Below are positions 8,040 to 16,267 of a DNA stretch of 64,000 nt, piece after piece. This stretch comes from Epilithonimonas hispanica. GTDB taxonomy: Bacteria > Bacteroidota > Bacteroidia > Flavobacteriales > Weeksellaceae. Positions within the stretch are counted from its first letter, which is position 1. The number at the start of each line of letters is the position of its first letter. Under the pieces are notes generated by a model. It was not told where the DNA came from. It did not search any database and saw nothing but the letters and a program-made list of their open reading frames with translations. The stretch lies in the NCBI RefSeq assembly GCF_003385395.1, contig NZ_QNUG01000006.1:1-64000 (forward strand). Reading direction: 5' to 3'. The translations under genes and the position numbers were made by a program.

Positions 8040-8184
8040 TAATTTTAACATAATTATAACATTTGTTGTGATAAAATTAAGACCGTGTGGCTTGGTTGTT
8101 GCTTCCAATTGAAGCGATTCTCATGTTTAATTTGAGTTTTCATGGTTATTAGTTTTTACCCAGCTTCGGCTGGGTTTTTTTTTT
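8040..8184 (+). ncRNA. Possible small RNA ending at a strong terminator
   Basis: Between hsdM and the thioredoxin gene lies a 282-base gap. It holds GCTTC/GAAGC (8101-8105, 8111-8115), a CATG-bounded stem (about 8122-8142) and the terminator at 8158-8184. A terminator 211 bases past the last stop codon, with stems before it, suggests a short structured transcript. Equally it could be the 3' end of the hsdM mRNA. No clear promoter was found. Confidence 0.25.
8158..8184 (+). terminator. Rho-independent terminator
   Basis: ACCCAGC (8158-8164), UUCG tetraloop (8165-8168) and GCTGGGT (8169-8175), followed by nine T residues. A very stable textbook terminator on the plus strand. Confidence 0.92.
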
Positions 8185-8229
8185 GAAGAGAAATACTTCC
8201 TAAATTCGTTTATACTAAAAATATTATTA

Positions 8230-8745
8230 ATGAAGATTTCAAAATTGATTATCGTCATCGCTTTGTTCGCCATGCAGTTTGGATTGGCTCAGGAGAAAGC
8301 AGATATAGTTCTAGGCAATGCACTTACTCAAGCTAAGACAGAAAATAAAAATGTTCTTTTGATATTCCACGCTTCTTGGTGTGGCTGGTGCAAACTGATG
8401 GAAAACAATATGAATCTCCCCACTACAAAACCTCTTTTCGATAACAATTATTTGACAGCTTATGTAGATGTTCAGGAACGTGGTGAAAAGAAAAAATTGG
8501 AAAATCCTGGCGGACAGGAATTGATGAACAAGTATAAAGGAGAAACTGCCGGACTGCCATTTTGGTTGATGCTAAGTCCAAAAGGAGAAGTGTTGGCAGA
8601 TTCTTTTGATGATAAAGGTGAGAATATTGGCTCGCCTGCTTTTAAAGAGGAAGTGGCTTCGTTCCTTGTAAAACTTGAGAAAACCTCTCATCTGAATAAA
8701 AACGAAATCCAAAATATAGAACAGGTTTACGTCATGAAAAATTAA
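8230..8745 (+). CDS. Secreted thioredoxin-like protein (CGWC motif)
   Basis: This 171-aa protein has a Sec signal peptide (about 1-20, ending FGLAQ) and one thioredoxin fold. The redox motif is WCGWC (Cys51 and Cys54) and the cis-proline loop is GLPFW (Pro110). It should act in the periplasm as a thiol-disulphide reductase of the DUF255/thioredoxin_7 kind; its partner is not evident from neighbours. It is monocistronic, with a terminator before it and a 200-base gap after it. Confidence 0.85.
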   Translation: MKISKLIIVIALFAMQFGLAQEKADIVLGNALTQAKTENKNVLLIFHASWCGWCKLMENNMNLPTTKPLFDNNYLTAYVDVQERGEKKKLENPGGQELMNKYKGETAGLPFWLMLSPKGEVLADSFDDKGENIGSPAFKEEVASFLVKLEKTSHLNKNEIQNIEQVYVMKN

Positions 8746-8934
8746 AAGTAATCCCCGAGTGTGAGAACTGGATAAGTATGGGGTATTTCAATCTGATTTC
8801 TAAGAAAAAGATTTAAAATTCTATGTTTAGTAATTTTAATTATATTTTATAATTAATTTAGAGGATAAAGTAATGTAAATTTTATCTTTTTTGATTAAAA
8901 ACGCAAACTAATATATAATGGTAAAAAAATTGCA

Positions 8935-8942
8935 TATATTTG
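8935..8942 (+). promoter_or_regulatory. Bacteroidota -7 promoter element for the three-gene cassette
   Basis: TATATTTG matches TAnnTTTG exactly and lies 19 bases before the ATG at 8962, so the leader would be very short. No convincing TTTG is seen at the -33 distance. Confidence 0.5.
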
Positions 8943-8961
8943 CGGACAAGATTTAAATAAA

Positions 8962-9132
8962 ATGAAAACAAGCAAAATCTCCAATTCAGGTAGTCTTGCT
9001 TCACAAAAAAAAGCAGACAGATTAAAATGGAAACCAGTAGGGACTGATAAGGTTACTAGATTAAGTGATGCAAAAGAATTAAGATTTTATAATCCTTACA
9101 AAAGACTTTGGACTAATCTTTCATTAAAATAA
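8962..9132 (+). CDS. Small basic protein, first gene of a three-gene cassette
   Basis: This 56-aa basic, polar ORF (begins MKTSKISNSG, contains WKPVGTDKVTRLSDAKE and ends LWTNLSLK) has no signal peptide or membrane segment. I do not recognise the family. Its coding status is supported by a TATATTTG promoter element 19 bases upstream and by its stop overlapping the next start as TAATG (9130-9134), a typical translational-coupling arrangement. Size and position would suit an antitoxin, regulator or DNA-binding partner, but nothing in the sequence proves this. Confidence 0.6.
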   Translation: MKTSKISNSGSLASQKKADRLKWKPVGTDKVTRLSDAKELRFYNPYKRLWTNLSLK

Positions 9133-9773
9133 TGAAGATATATCCTATTAGAAATCATCGAAAAATTTATAGAGATGGGCAATTGATAGCTCATCTTTTT
9201 GTTTTTAAATCTGATAAATCAAAAATTACGTATTTTCTAGAATGTGAAGTTTTTGATAAGAATATTTTAGCATTAAAATTTTACGATAAAAATCATAAGG
9301 ATTCAAAAAATAGATTTTCATTTCTGACGAAAAGTAATGAGGTTTGGTCTGTTTTACATACTTGTATTCAGGTTATTCCAATATTAGAGGGAGAATATCC
9401 AGGTTGTTCTTTCGTTGCTGTTGGAGCAAGAGGGATTACTCCGGATGGAAGACAGGAACAGGTCGAAAATACTCAAAGATATATAGCATATAAAAGAATT
9501 TTATTTAAATTATTTGAAAGTACGGTTAATTATACATTAATAGATTCTGATGAACATTCTGCTTTACTAATGATGAATATATTAGAGTTTGTAGAGGATG
9601 ATAATTTAAGAGAAGAGGAATTTAACGAAAAAGTTTTAACAAAATATGTTGAAATTGTTGAATTAATGGAAAATGAATTTTTGGAAATTCATAATTTTAA
9701 TTCAGCTATAAGACCCAATGTTTTGTTAGAAAATGCAAAAAAAACTAAAATATTAAAAATTTTCAAAAAATAA
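9132..9773 (+). CDS. Uncharacterised 213-aa protein, second gene of the cassette
   Basis: This soluble protein has no signal or transmembrane segment. An N-terminal beta-rich part (about 1-60: HRKIYRDGQLIAHLFVF, KITYFLECEVFDKN) is followed by SFLTKSNEVWSVLHTC, a PGCSFVAVGARG tract (about 95-106), ENTQRYIAYKRILFKLF and an acidic helical C-terminus. I cannot name the family. Start and stop both overlap neighbours as TAATG, so it is translated with the 56-aa protein and the nucleoid-associated protein. It appears more AT-rich than the core genes downstream, which hints at acquisition. Confidence 0.7.
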   Translation: MKIYPIRNHRKIYRDGQLIAHLFVFKSDKSKITYFLECEVFDKNILALKFYDKNHKDSKNRFSFLTKSNEVWSVLHTCIQVIPILEGEYPGCSFVAVGARGITPDGRQEQVENTQRYIAYKRILFKLFESTVNYTLIDSDEHSALLMMNILEFVEDDNLREEEFNEKVLTKYVEIVELMENEFLEIHNFNSAIRPNVLLENAKKTKILKIFKK

Positions 9774-10801
9774 TGTTTTCAAAAATTACAGTTCACAGAG
9801 TCGGGAATAAAATCAATGGAGAATCTCTAACGCTTTCTCAGGAGGAGCTACAGCTGGATGAGGAGATGAAAGAATTGCTGGGGAATTACTTCATCAGTGC
9901 TTTTAAATCTGAAGAACAATTTCAGTTTTACAGTGATTCTTATTTGGTAAACAATCCTGTTTACAGTGCTGTGTCGGAGATTTTTGAAGATAAAGCCAAG
10001 TTCCAATGGGAATCTGAGAATATTGCTAAGCATCTATTTGAAGCGGCGGAGAATCCGAGAGTTCAGGCGGGTGAGATGTTTCTGGTTTATTTTGAAGGCG
10101 AAATTTTTGAGTCTGCGGATGGTAAAAGTGAAAAGACGGATTCTATCGGGATTTTCAAAACTGAAAAAAGAGAAGGTTTTTTGAAAATCAATCCTCAGGA
10201 CGAATCTTTTGAAATCGAAAGAGATTTCGGAATCAGTTTATCCAAGATTGATAAGGCGGCTTTGATTTATAACAGCGAAAAAGAAAGTGGCTACGTTTTG
10301 TCAGTTGTAGATAATAACAAAAACGGCGATATGTATTACTGGTTCGAGGATTTCCTAAAAGTAAAACAACGCGACAACGAGTACTTCCATACACAGGAAA
10401 CTTTGTCTGTTTACAAAGATTTCATTACCCAAAAATTACCGGAAGAATACGAAGTTTCCAAAGCAGACCAAGCAGATTTCTTGAACAAGTCTATCAATTT
10501 CTTCAAAGATAAAGAAGAGTTCAAATACGATGATTTTGTAAAAGAAGTGTTGGTGGATGATAATGTGATAGAAAGTTTCTCTAACTTCAAATCGGATTAT
10601 GAAAACGATATGCAAATCTCGATTTCAGAAGATTTTCCAATTAATAATCAGGCGGTTAAGAAGCAGCAGAGACATTTTAAATCCATCATCAAACTCGATA
10701 AAAATTTCCATATCTATATCCACGGCGACAGAGATAAATTGGAAACCGGACAAGATGACAAAGGGAAATATTACCGTTTGTATTTTGAAGAAGAGAAATA
10801 G
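9773..10801 (+). CDS. Nucleoid-associated protein (NdpA/YejK family)
   Basis: This 342-aa protein matches the NdpA/YejK family: FSKITVHRVGNK start, LLGNYFISAFKSEEQFQF, the middle AGEMFLVYFEGEIFE, and the C-terminal KSIIKLDKNFHIYIHGDRD. Family members bind the nucleoid (YejK of E. coli interacts with topoisomerase IV); the molecular role is poorly defined. The start overlaps the preceding stop (TAATG), making it the third cistron of the 8962-10801 cassette. Family assignment is firm; its role within the cassette is open. Confidence 0.88.
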   Translation: MFSKITVHRVGNKINGESLTLSQEELQLDEEMKELLGNYFISAFKSEEQFQFYSDSYLVNNPVYSAVSEIFEDKAKFQWESENIAKHLFEAAENPRVQAGEMFLVYFEGEIFESADGKSEKTDSIGIFKTEKREGFLKINPQDESFEIERDFGISLSKIDKAALIYNSEKESGYVLSVVDNNKNGDMYYWFEDFLKVKQRDNEYFHTQETLSVYKDFITQKLPEEYEVSKADQADFLNKSINFFKDKEEFKYDDFVKEVLVDDNVIESFSNFKSDYENDMQISISEDFPINNQAVKKQQRHFKSIIKLDKNFHIYIHGDRDKLETGQDDKGKYYRLYFEEEK

Positions 10802-10838
10802 GATTTAACATAATCTGTATTTTTCACAAAAAATATTC

Positions 10839-10846
10839 TACATTTG
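10839..10846 (+). promoter_or_regulatory. -7 promoter element almost touching the start codon
   Basis: TACATTTG is an exact TAnnTTTG match ending 5 bases before ATG 10852. Transcription would begin at or next to the start codon, giving a leaderless or nearly leaderless mRNA unless a later ATG is used. Confidence 0.45.
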
Positions 10847-10851
10847 CATTG

Positions 10852-11211
10852 ATGTTAATCAGAAAGAACAAAGCTGTTAAGAATTTTATCTCGGTATTTT
10901 TTGCCGCGATGTATCTTTTTGTGGCTTTGTTTTCTTCAAAATTACACAATCACGAAGGCGAATCTTACTTCAGAGATTCAGGATTCAAAAAAACGGAGAA
11001 AAGCATTTCCAAAGAAGTTTCCAAAAGTCAATCCGGAGACTGTTTGGCTTGTCATTTTCTAGCTACTGGAAACTCATTGGTTCCGGAAGAATTCGTTTTT
11101 CATTTTGAAAACCATACCAACGAAGCACAACAAACTTTTTCTGTACAGGAAAAAATATGGTCAGCGACCAAATACACCTTTCAGCTTCGAGGTCCTCCAT
11201 CAATTTCATAA
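10852..11211 (+). CDS. Small membrane-anchored protein with CxxCH motif
   Basis: This 119-aa protein has one N-terminal hydrophobic segment (about 11-29, FISVFFAAMYLFVALFSS) followed by HNHEG and, further on, GDCLACHF. The His and Cys residues could bind a metal; such small proteins are common just upstream of TonB receptors in this family. I chose ATG 10852 over the TTG at 10849. No enzyme domain is seen. A link to metal uptake with the genes at 11581 and 13992 is an inference from context and His content. Confidence 0.7.
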   Translation: MLIRKNKAVKNFISVFFAAMYLFVALFSSKLHNHEGESYFRDSGFKKTEKSISKEVSKSQSGDCLACHFLATGNSLVPEEFVFHFENHTNEAQQTFSVQEKIWSATKYTFQLRGPPSIS

Positions 11212-11580
11212 TTACGCTTTATCGACTATTTTATTTTTATTAATGAAAAAATGAGCCTTTGGGTTTGTTTTGGATATTATACAATTTGTGCTTAGAATCT
11301 ATTGGTAAATATTGAACTCCTCCGGAGTTCTTTCTTACACGTTCAATAATCTACTACAAACATACTGCTCCTATCGGAGCCAATATTAAAAGATAAAATG
11401 GTGTTAAGTAGATGAAAGAAAATAGAAAAGGATTACATTCAGTTATTTATTTTCTGTTAAGTACTTAATTATAATTTGTACATTTTTATTTGTGCGAATC
11501 CGTCGATAATTAAAACAAATTTCAAGATTTTTTTATAGATACTTTTTTAAAAAGAAAAGTATGCAATCTTTTATTTTACA
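11212..11580. other. Intergenic region upstream of the TonB receptor
   Basis: No gene is seen here. Two short hairpins occur: GAACTCC/GGAGTTC (11314-11330), a possible terminator or repeat fragment, and GCTCC/GGAGC near 11370. A palindrome at 11539-11562 lies close to the receptor start and is described separately. Confidence 0.5.
11539..11562. promoter_or_regulatory. Palindrome upstream of the TonB receptor, possible operator
   Basis: ATACTTTT (11539-11546) and AAAAGTAT (11555-11562) form a perfect 8-base inverted repeat with an 8-base spacer, 18 bases before the receptor ATG. Its place and symmetry would suit a repressor dimer such as a metal sensor, but AT-rich palindromes also arise by chance. 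Confidence 0.35.
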
Positions 11581-13965
11581 ATGAAATTGATATATAGTTT
11601 ATTGTTCATCTTTTGTGGATTGGCAATTACAAACGCACAGAAAACATATACTGTTCAAGGGACTGTTCAGGATTTTCACGACAAAACGATGTTGGAAAAT
11701 GCTGTGGTAAAAATCGGAGAATTCTCCACCAAAACAGATAAAACGGGAAAGTTTTCTTTTAAGCAAATTCCTGCAGGTCAGTACAAACTCATTGCAAAAC
11801 ATCCTGATTGTAATGATTATACTGAAAATGTAGGAGTTACAAAGGATGTTCATTTGGCAATTACCTTGGAACATCACAGCAACGAAATCCAAGGTGTAAC
11901 AATTCACGGCAATCATAAAAACAAAGGTTCTGTGATTTTGAGAACGCTGGACAAAGCAGAAATAGAGAGGAATTCCACGGAAAATCTTGGGAATCTTTTA
12001 TCAAAAATTTCTGGAGTATCAGCTTTGAAAACAGGAAATAATATCACAAAACCTGTCATCCGAGGCTTGTATGGAAGCCGAATTTCTATCGTAAACAACG
12101 GTGTGAAAATGGCGGAACAGGAATGGGGTGTAGAGCACGCCCCAAATATCGATGTCAATGATTTTGAACATATTGATGTTGTGAAAGGTGCATCCGCTTT
12201 GAAGTACGGGAATGAAGGTGTTGGCGGTGTTGTCATTCTAGAGCCTGCGAATCTGCCAAAGAAAGATACCGTGATGGGAAATGTGAGGCTTTCAGGGATT
12301 TCTAATGGAAGAGGCGGAGAAATTGGGGCTAATGTTCTCAAAGCCTGGGAAAACCAATGGTTTGTAAAAGCAGGCGGAAGCTATAGAAAAACGGGTGACG
12401 AGTATGTGCCACATCATACGTTGCAAAATACCGGAATGGAATTTAATTCATTTAATTTCTCGTTCGGGAAGCGTAGTTTTCTGCAAGGTTTTGATGTGTC
12501 GTATAGTGGAACCAATCAGGAATTCGGGATTTACAAGGGTGCACATTTGTCAAGTCCCGAGGATTTTTATAATGCCGTTAATTTTGGACAGCCTTACTTT
12601 TTGGACAACTTCAGTTATGATATAGACCATCCGAAGCAAGAAGTGGAACATCATATTGCAAAACTGACAGCTTACAGACGTTTTGCAGATTTCGGAAAAC
12701 TGACTTTTCAATATAGCTTTCAGCTTAACAGAAGAAAAGAATATGATATCCGAAGAGGCGAACTGAATGAGTTACCTTCTATGGATTTGAGACTCATCAC
12801 CCATTCGGCGAGTTTGGTTCATCTGCTGGAACGTTCCAATTGGAGTTTGGAAAGTGGAATCTCAGTAGGATATCAGGACAATTATCCAAATCCTGCGACC
12901 AAAGCCAGACGTCTAATTCCGGATTATTATAGATATGATGCAGGTGCTTTTTCTGTTTTTAAATATAAATTCAATTCTAAACTGAATGCGGAAGCTGCTG
13001 TAAGATATGACTTCAGCAGATATGATTCTTATAAATATTATGATTCTGATAAATGGGAAGCCAATTATGCCGCAATTTTCCCACAATTTTTTGTGCAGGA
13101 ATCTGGCAGCAGAACTTTGACAAGACCAATTTTGGATTATCATAATTTGTCAGCTAATCTTGGTTTGGATTATAAACCGACTCAGGATTATGAATTTAGA
13201 CTTAATTTATCAAGAGCTGAAAGAACACCCAATCCTGCAGAACTTTTCTCGGATGGATTGCATCATTCTGCAGCCATTATGGAAGAAGGAAATCTGAATG
13301 TCAAGAAAGAAACGATTTATAATATTAATCTTTCATTAGCAGGTCATTTTGATGTAATGAGAGGATTACATTTGGAAATCAATCCTTACTTGATGTATTC
13401 TGACAGTTTTGTGAATCAAGTTCCAAGCAGTGTTCTTAATACCAATAGAGGTGTTTTTCCAGTTTGGACTTATCAGCAAATCAAAGCCAGAATGATTGGA
13501 GTTGATGCTGATGCAGAGTTGTCGATTTTGAATAATCTGAAATGGAAATCAGGTTTCAGTATTTTGAGAGGTGCCGACCTTTCTAATAATGAGCCATTGA
13601 TTCTAATGATGCCGGCAAAACTTAGAAATTCAATCGAGTTGACGCTTAATAAACCAAAGAATTTTTATATCGCTTTGGAGAACGAAAATACATTTAAACA
13701 AAATCGTTTTCCAATAAGAAATCTTCCGGTTACTTTTATTAAAGACGGTGTGGAGTATAATGAAACAGTTGATTTCAGTTCTACACCTGCGGCTTATACT
13801 TTATTTAATGCTTCAATTGGAGCTAACTTATTTAAAAATCTGAATTTTAATTTCAGAATCAACAACCTATTTAACACAGAGTACCGCGAATATCTGAACA
13901 GGCTAAGATATTATATGTACGAGCCAGGGAGAAATTTTGTGGTTACTCTGAAATACAATTTTTAA
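11581..13965 (+). CDS. TonB-dependent outer-membrane receptor
   Basis: This 794-aa protein has a signal peptide (about 1-20, AITNAQ), a carboxypeptidase-like regulatory domain (about 21-100, VQGTVQDFHDK), a plug domain (about 120-230: LLSKISGVSALKTG, KPVIRGLYGSRISIVNNG, GASALKYGNEGVGGVV) and a 22-strand barrel ending in YNF. It imports a bound ligand across the outer membrane using the Ton complex, which is encoded here at 57.5-60.5 kb. It is followed 26 bases later by a His-rich lipoprotein gene. That pairing and the His-rich linker (HHSNEIQGVTIHGNHKNK) suggest a metal such as zinc or copper; the substrate is an inference. Confidence 0.92.
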   Translation: MKLIYSLLFIFCGLAITNAQKTYTVQGTVQDFHDKTMLENAVVKIGEFSTKTDKTGKFSFKQIPAGQYKLIAKHPDCNDYTENVGVTKDVHLAITLEHHSNEIQGVTIHGNHKNKGSVILRTLDKAEIERNSTENLGNLLSKISGVSALKTGNNITKPVIRGLYGSRISIVNNGVKMAEQEWGVEHAPNIDVNDFEHIDVVKGASALKYGNEGVGGVVILEPANLPKKDTVMGNVRLSGISNGRGGEIGANVLKAWENQWFVKAGGSYRKTGDEYVPHHTLQNTGMEFNSFNFSFGKRSFLQGFDVSYSGTNQEFGIYKGAHLSSPEDFYNAVNFGQPYFLDNFSYDIDHPKQEVEHHIAKLTAYRRFADFGKLTFQYSFQLNRRKEYDIRRGELNELPSMDLRLITHSASLVHLLERSNWSLESGISVGYQDNYPNPATKARRLIPDYYRYDAGAFSVFKYKFNSKLNAEAAVRYDFSRYDSYKYYDSDKWEANYAAIFPQFFVQESGSRTLTRPILDYHNLSANLGLDYKPTQDYEFRLNLSRAERTPNPAELFSDGLHHSAAIMEEGNLNVKKETIYNINLSLAGHFDVMRGLHLEINPYLMYSDSFVNQVPSSVLNTNRGVFPVWTYQQIKARMIGVDADAELSILNNLKWKSGFSILRGADLSNNEPLILMMPAKLRNSIELTLNKPKNFYIALENENTFKQNRFPIRNLPVTFIKDGVEYNETVDFSSTPAAYTLFNASIGANLFKNLNFNFRINNLFNTEYREYLNRLRYYMYEPGRNFVVTLKYNF

Positions 13966-13991
13966 TTATTACAACTTAAAATTTAAACAAA

Positions 13992-14549
13992 ATGAAAAAA
14001 TTATTAAATATAACACTAGCAATTTTAGCAGCCTTTTTTATCTTGTCTTGTAGAAATGATGATGCAGTTCCTGAAGATGTACACGAGCACGACGAAATCG
14101 GAAAAGTTGTTTTAACATTGACTAATAAAGCTAATGCTTCTGATGTCCAAACAGTTAATGTAATCAGTGGAGAAGCAGACGGACATTTGCATTTGCACGC
14201 TGGTGATACTTATACGGCAGTATTAGATTTCCAAATCAAGCACGACGATCATTACCATTCTTCTGATGAGATTGAGGAAGAAAAAGATCAGCACTTTATT
14301 ACATTTGGTCCAGCTAATGCGGATATTGTTGTGTTGAGAGCAGCGGACGATATTGTAAGAACAGACGGTCAAAAATTAGGTTTGAAAACAGAATGGACTG
14401 TTAATTCTACTCAAGAAACTGGAAAAATGAATATCAAATTAATCCACGGTCCTTCAACAGTTAATCAAAACTATCCGTCAGCAACCAATCAATTAGGTCA
14501 GACAACTGGAGGTGAGACGGATGTTGATATTACTGTGGATGCTCATTAA
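13992..14549 (+). CDS. His-rich lipoprotein partnered with the TonB receptor
   Basis: This 185-aa lipoprotein has a lipobox FILSC (Cys20). The mature part carries clusters of His and acidic residues (VHEHDE, GHLHLHAGD, HDDHYHSSDE, DQHF), a strong sign of divalent-metal binding. It follows the receptor gene by 26 bases and ends at a terminator, so the two form one operon. It probably presents or buffers metal at the cell surface. No enzymatic domain is visible. Confidence 0.82.
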   Translation: MKKLLNITLAILAAFFILSCRNDDAVPEDVHEHDEIGKVVLTLTNKANASDVQTVNVISGEADGHLHLHAGDTYTAVLDFQIKHDDHYHSSDEIEEEKDQHFITFGPANADIVVLRAADDIVRTDGQKLGLKTEWTVNSTQETGKMNIKLIHGPSTVNQNYPSATNQLGQTTGGETDVDITVDAH

Positions 14550-14577
14550 TCCCAAGATCATTCAATTATATCTAAAT

Positions 14578-14611
14578 AAAGATGTCTTTTGTAAGGCATC
14601 TTTGTTTTTTT
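14578..14611 (+). terminator. Rho-independent terminator
   Basis: AAAGATGTC (14578-14586) pairs with GGCATCTTT (14595-14603, one G:U pair), followed by a T-run. It ends the receptor/lipoprotein operon. Confidence 0.8.
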
Positions 14612-14656
14612 AATGAAATTTTATGATTTTTTATAAAATTCAAGATTGTATTTAAT

Positions 14657-14687
14657 TTTGAAGTTCCTCAGAATTTGACTACTTTTG
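14657..14687 (+). promoter_or_regulatory. Promoter of tig
   Basis: TTTG (14657-14660), 19 bases, then TACTTTTG (14680-14687): a full match in sequence and spacing to the Bacteroidota housekeeping promoter. The ATG follows 20 bases later. Confidence 0.85.
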
Positions 14688-14707
14688 CAACCTAAAAATT
14701 TCAATTA

Positions 14708-16042
14708 ATGAACGTTACAGCTAAAAACCACGATGAGGTAAGTGCATTACTTACGGTGACATTGGAGAAAGCAGATTATAAGGACAAAGTAGAAAAGCAA
14801 TTGATCAACTATGCAAAAAATGCACAGGTTCCTGGATTCAGAAAAGGAAAAGTGCCATTGAGTATGGTTAGAAAACAATATGAAGCAGGAATTGCTTTCG
14901 AAGAAATCAACAAGCAGGTTTCTGAAGCGTTGAACGGTTATGTAAACGAAAACAAACTAAGACTAGTTGGACAACCAGTTCCTCAGCCAGTTAATGATTT
15001 CAACCACAATGCTGAGTCTTTGTCTGTAGCTTTCGAAGTTGGATACGAGCCAGAATTCACTGTGGATTTGACTAAATATGAAGCGCCTCATTACAAAGTA
15101 GAAGCTTCTGACAAAGAAATATCTACAAGTGTAGAAAATATGCAAAAGCGTTTTGCAGAAAGAGTAGCTGAAGAGAAAATTGGTAAAGATTCTTACGTTG
15201 CTTTGGAAGTTTCTCAAGTTGTAGAAGCTGATGCAGAAGGTGAGCACAATCACGCTCCAAAAAACATCACTGTTTCTAAAGAGCAAAAAGAAGCTTACGA
15301 TTTGGTTAAAAAATTGAAAAAAGACGGTTCTGTAAAAGTTTCTAAAGAAGATTTAGTAGCTAAAGAAGAATTGGCAAAACAATTAGGTTTCAGCAAGGAA
15401 GAAGCAGAACACCTTCACCACAACGAGGTTGAAGTAACTGTAAAAGATATCTACGGATTGAACTTGGCAGAACTTAACCAAGAGTTGTTCGACAAAGTTT
15501 ATGGTAAAGATGTTATCACGACTGAAGAAGAATTGAAAGCTAGAGTGAAAACTGAATTGGATGAGTATTTCCAACAAAATGCTGATGTTCATTTCGTAAA
15601 CAAAATTCTTGAGCAAGTAAACGAGAAAGAAGAAATTAAATTACCAGAAGAATTCTTAATCAAATGGTTGTTGTTCTCTAATCAGAATATCACTTCTGAG
15701 GAGCAAGCAAAAGAAATCCTTGAAAACGAAAAAAACATTATCAAAGGTCAAATCCTTGAAGGAAAATTGATGAACGATAACGAAATCAATTTGGATTATG
15801 CTGAAGTTCTTGGACAAGCTGAGCAATTGGTAAGAAACCAGTTAGCAATCTACGGAATCCACCATTTAGGAGATGATGAGGTTCAAAAATATGCAGCAGA
15901 AATGTTGAAAGACGAGAACCAAGTAAGACAAATTTCTTCTGAAGTTGCTATGGCGAAATTGAAAGACGTTATCTTGGAAAAATCTAAGAAAAACGAAACT
16001 GCAATCTCTCACGATGAGTTTCTTGAAGTATTGAAGAAATAA
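14708..16042 (+). CDS. tig: Trigger factor, ribosome-associated chaperone
   Basis: This 444-aa protein has the ribosome-binding signature GFRKGKVP in the N-terminal domain (about residues 43-50), a shortened and divergent FKBP-like middle (about 155-260), and a long helical C-terminal substrate-binding arm. It binds the L23 exit-site of the ribosome and shields nascent chains. It is monocistronic: its own consensus promoter precedes it and a terminator follows. Length agrees with the family. Confidence 0.95.
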   Translation: MNVTAKNHDEVSALLTVTLEKADYKDKVEKQLINYAKNAQVPGFRKGKVPLSMVRKQYEAGIAFEEINKQVSEALNGYVNENKLRLVGQPVPQPVNDFNHNAESLSVAFEVGYEPEFTVDLTKYEAPHYKVEASDKEISTSVENMQKRFAERVAEEKIGKDSYVALEVSQVVEADAEGEHNHAPKNITVSKEQKEAYDLVKKLKKDGSVKVSKEDLVAKEELAKQLGFSKEEAEHLHHNEVEVTVKDIYGLNLAELNQELFDKVYGKDVITTEEELKARVKTELDEYFQQNADVHFVNKILEQVNEKEEIKLPEEFLIKWLLFSNQNITSEEQAKEILENEKNIIKGQILEGKLMNDNEINLDYAEVLGQAEQLVRNQLAIYGIHHLGDDEVQKYAAEMLKDENQVRQISSEVAMAKLKDVILEKSKKNETAISHDEFLEVLKK

Positions 16043-16060
16043 TTCTTAAAATAAATACAA

Positions 16061-16092
16061 ACGCCCGATTCTTTTGAGTCGGGCGTTTTTTA
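16061..16092 (+). terminator. Rho-independent terminator of tig
   Basis: ACGCCCGA (16061-16068) and TCGGGCGT (16079-16086) with a 10-base loop, followed by T residues. Confidence 0.85.
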
Positions 16093-16203
16093 TTGGATAA
16101 TATTTCGAATGAAATTAAGCAATTAATTGAATCTTTGGAAACTTTAATCTTAATAAAATCTTTGCGTAAAAGTTAATTGAAAGAAATTTACTTCAATTTG
16201 TAA

Positions 16204-16259
16204 TGTCAGTCTGAGGCTCTCGAAGACAATTCAATTGTCAGTCTGAGGTTCTCGAAGAC
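16204..16259 (+). repeat. Tandem pair of a 24-bp dispersed repeat
   Basis: Copies at 16204-16227 and 16236-16259 (TGTCAGTCTGAGG, then CTCTCGAAGAC or TTCTCGAAGAC) differ by one base. An exact inverted copy of the first is at 33474-33497. It lies downstream of tig and just past the 3' end of the M23 peptidase gene. Confidence 0.85.
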
Positions 16260-16267
16260 CTATTGAA

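Noticed and set aside
16204-16259. Short CRISPR-like array
   Set aside because: Only two repeats with an 8-base gap; no spacers of normal size and no cas gene.
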